In this document: piece by piece, positions 63,060-64,000 of the stretch
Position numbering within the stretch: the stretch's first letter is position 1
Layout: each line of letters opens with the position of its first letter
Assembly: GCA_023384135.1 (NCBI GenBank)
Contig: JAHDXS010000003.1
Location: 124,001 to 188,000 of the forward strand
Direction of reading: 5' to 3'
Source: Alphaproteobacteria bacterium
GTDB taxonomy: Bacteria; Pseudomonadota; Alphaproteobacteria; Micavibrionales; Micavibrionaceae
DNA length: 64,000 bases
Notes under the pieces: model-generated
Databases searched by the model: none
Told to the model about the DNA's origin: nothing
Seen by the model: the letters and a program-made list of their open reading frames with translations, nothing else
Made by a program: the position numbers and the translations under genes

Positions 63060-64000
63060 ACCCGAACCCCGGCAGCGAAAATCCGCCGCGTAAGGAGCCC
63101 GCCCAAAGCACGGCGCTCCAGCTCGCCTGCGGACGGCTTCTGCTTCTCGGCGTGGTCTTTGTTATGGCCTACGGGGTTGTGGCGGTCCGCGTGATCGACC
63201 TGATGATCGTGCAGAGCGCGTCCGCCGAAAGTGTGCAGGAGGCCGAAGAACTCGCGCGTCTCGCCCGTTCCGGCGATCTCCTAGCGCAGGTCCGTCGGGG
63301 CAATATCTACGACCGCAACGGCGTCCTTCTGGCGACCAGCCTCAAAACGCCCGCGCTCTACGCCGATCCGGCGCTGATCCTCGATAAACCTGCAATCGCC
63401 CGGGCGCTCTCGCAAATTTTCCCCGAACTCAAAGAGGCCGAGACGCTCACGAAAATCAGCGTCCCCAAATCCCGCTACGCCTGGCTGCGCCCGAACCTTT
63501 CCCCCGCGCAGCAGGACAAGGTCCTCGAACTCGGCGAGCCCGGCCTCGCGTTTGAATACGCCGACAGCCGCATCTATCCGCAAGGCGTTTTGGCCGCGCA
63601 TCTTCTGGGCTACACGGGCCGCGACGGCACCGGGCTGGCGGGCATCGAACGCGGCGCGCAGAAAACATTGGCGCAAGGGCGCGACGTAACTCTGACCATC
63701 GATGTGCGCCTCCAGCACGCCCTCCACCGCGAAATGAAGCGCGCCATCGAGGAATTCAGCGCGCAGGCGGGCGCGGGCATGATTATGAACGCCCGCACCG
63801 GGGAAATTCTGGCGGGGGTATCGCTGCCCGATTACGATTTGAACTTCACCAGCGTTCTGGCCGCCGATCCCGAAAAGAACAAGGAAATCCTGACCAACCG
63901 CCTGACCTTGGGCGTTTACGAATTCGGCTCCGTCTTTAAAATCTTCACGACTGCCGCGCTGCTGGAGACGCAGGACGCGCCGTTCTCCATGACCTTCGAT
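63056..64000 (+). CDS. ftsI: Penicillin-binding protein 3 / FtsI (partial)
   Basis: FtsI is the transpeptidase for septal cell wall. An N-terminal cytoplasmic stretch is followed by a membrane helix (about 23-52) and the PBP dimer domain with RGNIYDRNGVLLA. The active-site serine S292 is in GSVFK (SxxK). The frame is open to the window end, so the rest of the transpeptidase domain lies beyond 64000. ATG overlaps the ftsL stop. Confidence 0.95.
   Translation, partial: MNPNPGSENPPRKEPAQSTALQLACGRLLLLGVVFVMAYGVVAVRVIDLMIVQSASAESVQEAEELARLARSGDLLAQVRRGNIYDRNGVLLATSLKTPALYADPALILDKPAIARALSQIFPELKEAETLTKISVPKSRYAWLRPNLSPAQQDKVLELGEPGLAFEYADSRIYPQGVLAAHLLGYTGRDGTGLAGIERGAQKTLAQGRDVTLTIDVRLQHALHREMKRAIEEFSAQAGAGMIMNARTGEILAGVSLPDYDLNFTSVLAADPEKNKEILTNRLTLGVYEFGSVFKIFTTAALLETQDAPFSMTFD

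Noticed and set aside
1-64000. CRISPR arrays, tRNA genes, IS elements, prophage
   Set aside because: No regularly spaced repeats, tRNA-like folds, transposase or integrase genes were seen; the RusA-like gene stands alone.

Overview
The window looks like ordinary chromosome of a free-living, moderately GC-rich alphaproteobacterium. The evidence is the set of lineage-typical genes: DivK and PleD in tandem, an EipB-type envelope protein, an ATP12-type F1 assembly chaperone, a DUF1489 protein, a DUF3035 (BamF-like) lipoprotein beside lspA and two M16 peptidases, endonuclease-motif MutL, and the order pyrB-plsY-dprA-topA-rnr-rpmG. The species cannot be named from the sequence. A deep, Micavibrio-like branch is a guess from overall flavour only. 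No tRNA, rRNA, transposase, prophage or CRISPR array was seen.

Layout. 1-4.2 kb: c-di-GMP and cell-cycle signalling (diguanylate cyclase, EipB-like protein, DivK, PleD). 4.2-12.4 kb: a minus-strand housekeeping run, pyrB, plsY, dprA, topA, rnr, rpmG. 12.5-15.7 kb: an orphan membrane protein joined in frame to a receiver domain, converging on a hybrid histidine kinase with an Hpt domain. 15.8-18.6 kb: asd and three poorly known genes. 18.8-24.7 kb: sdhC, sdhD, sdhA and sdhB, interrupted by a RusA-like resolvase and by a diguanylate cyclase plus an unknown gene. 24.7-29.9 kb: small and unknown genes around nadC and nadA. 30.0-35.9 kb: rarA, a DMT transporter, crcB, an RluC-like synthase, an AsmA-like protein and ATP12. 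35.9-48.0 kb: a long minus-strand run with a membrane spermidine-synthase-like protein, mutL, a pentapeptide-repeat protein, pgi, two M16 peptidases, a BamF-like lipoprotein and lspA. 48.1-50.2 kb: a complete bufferin (bufA-bufB-bufC) metal-binding RiPP operon with an ECF-type promoter. 50.2-55.1 kb: ribF, unknown genes, an AEC transporter and a Sel1-repeat protein. 55.3-60.0 kb: ileS, msrA and a cell-wall amidase. 60.07-60.47 kb: RNase P RNA. 61.2-64.0 kb: the start of the division and cell-wall cluster, mraZ, rsmH, ftsL and ftsI (cut by the window edge).

Three themes stand out. First, signalling: three diguanylate cyclases, all with an RxxD inhibitory site, plus DivK and a phosphorelay kinase. 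Second, the envelope: EipB, LspA, BamF, the AsmA-like protein, the amidase and the division cluster. Third, patches of AT-rich sequence. Some are whole orphan genes (for example 19674-20042 and 26100-27413), but others lie inside conserved genes. plsY carries an in-frame palindromic insertion and ileS has two AT-rich blocks. The most biologically interesting system is the bufferin operon. The most unusual structures are the plsY insertion, the interrupted sdh locus and a cysteine-paired motif shared by two otherwise unrecognised membrane-anchored proteins.
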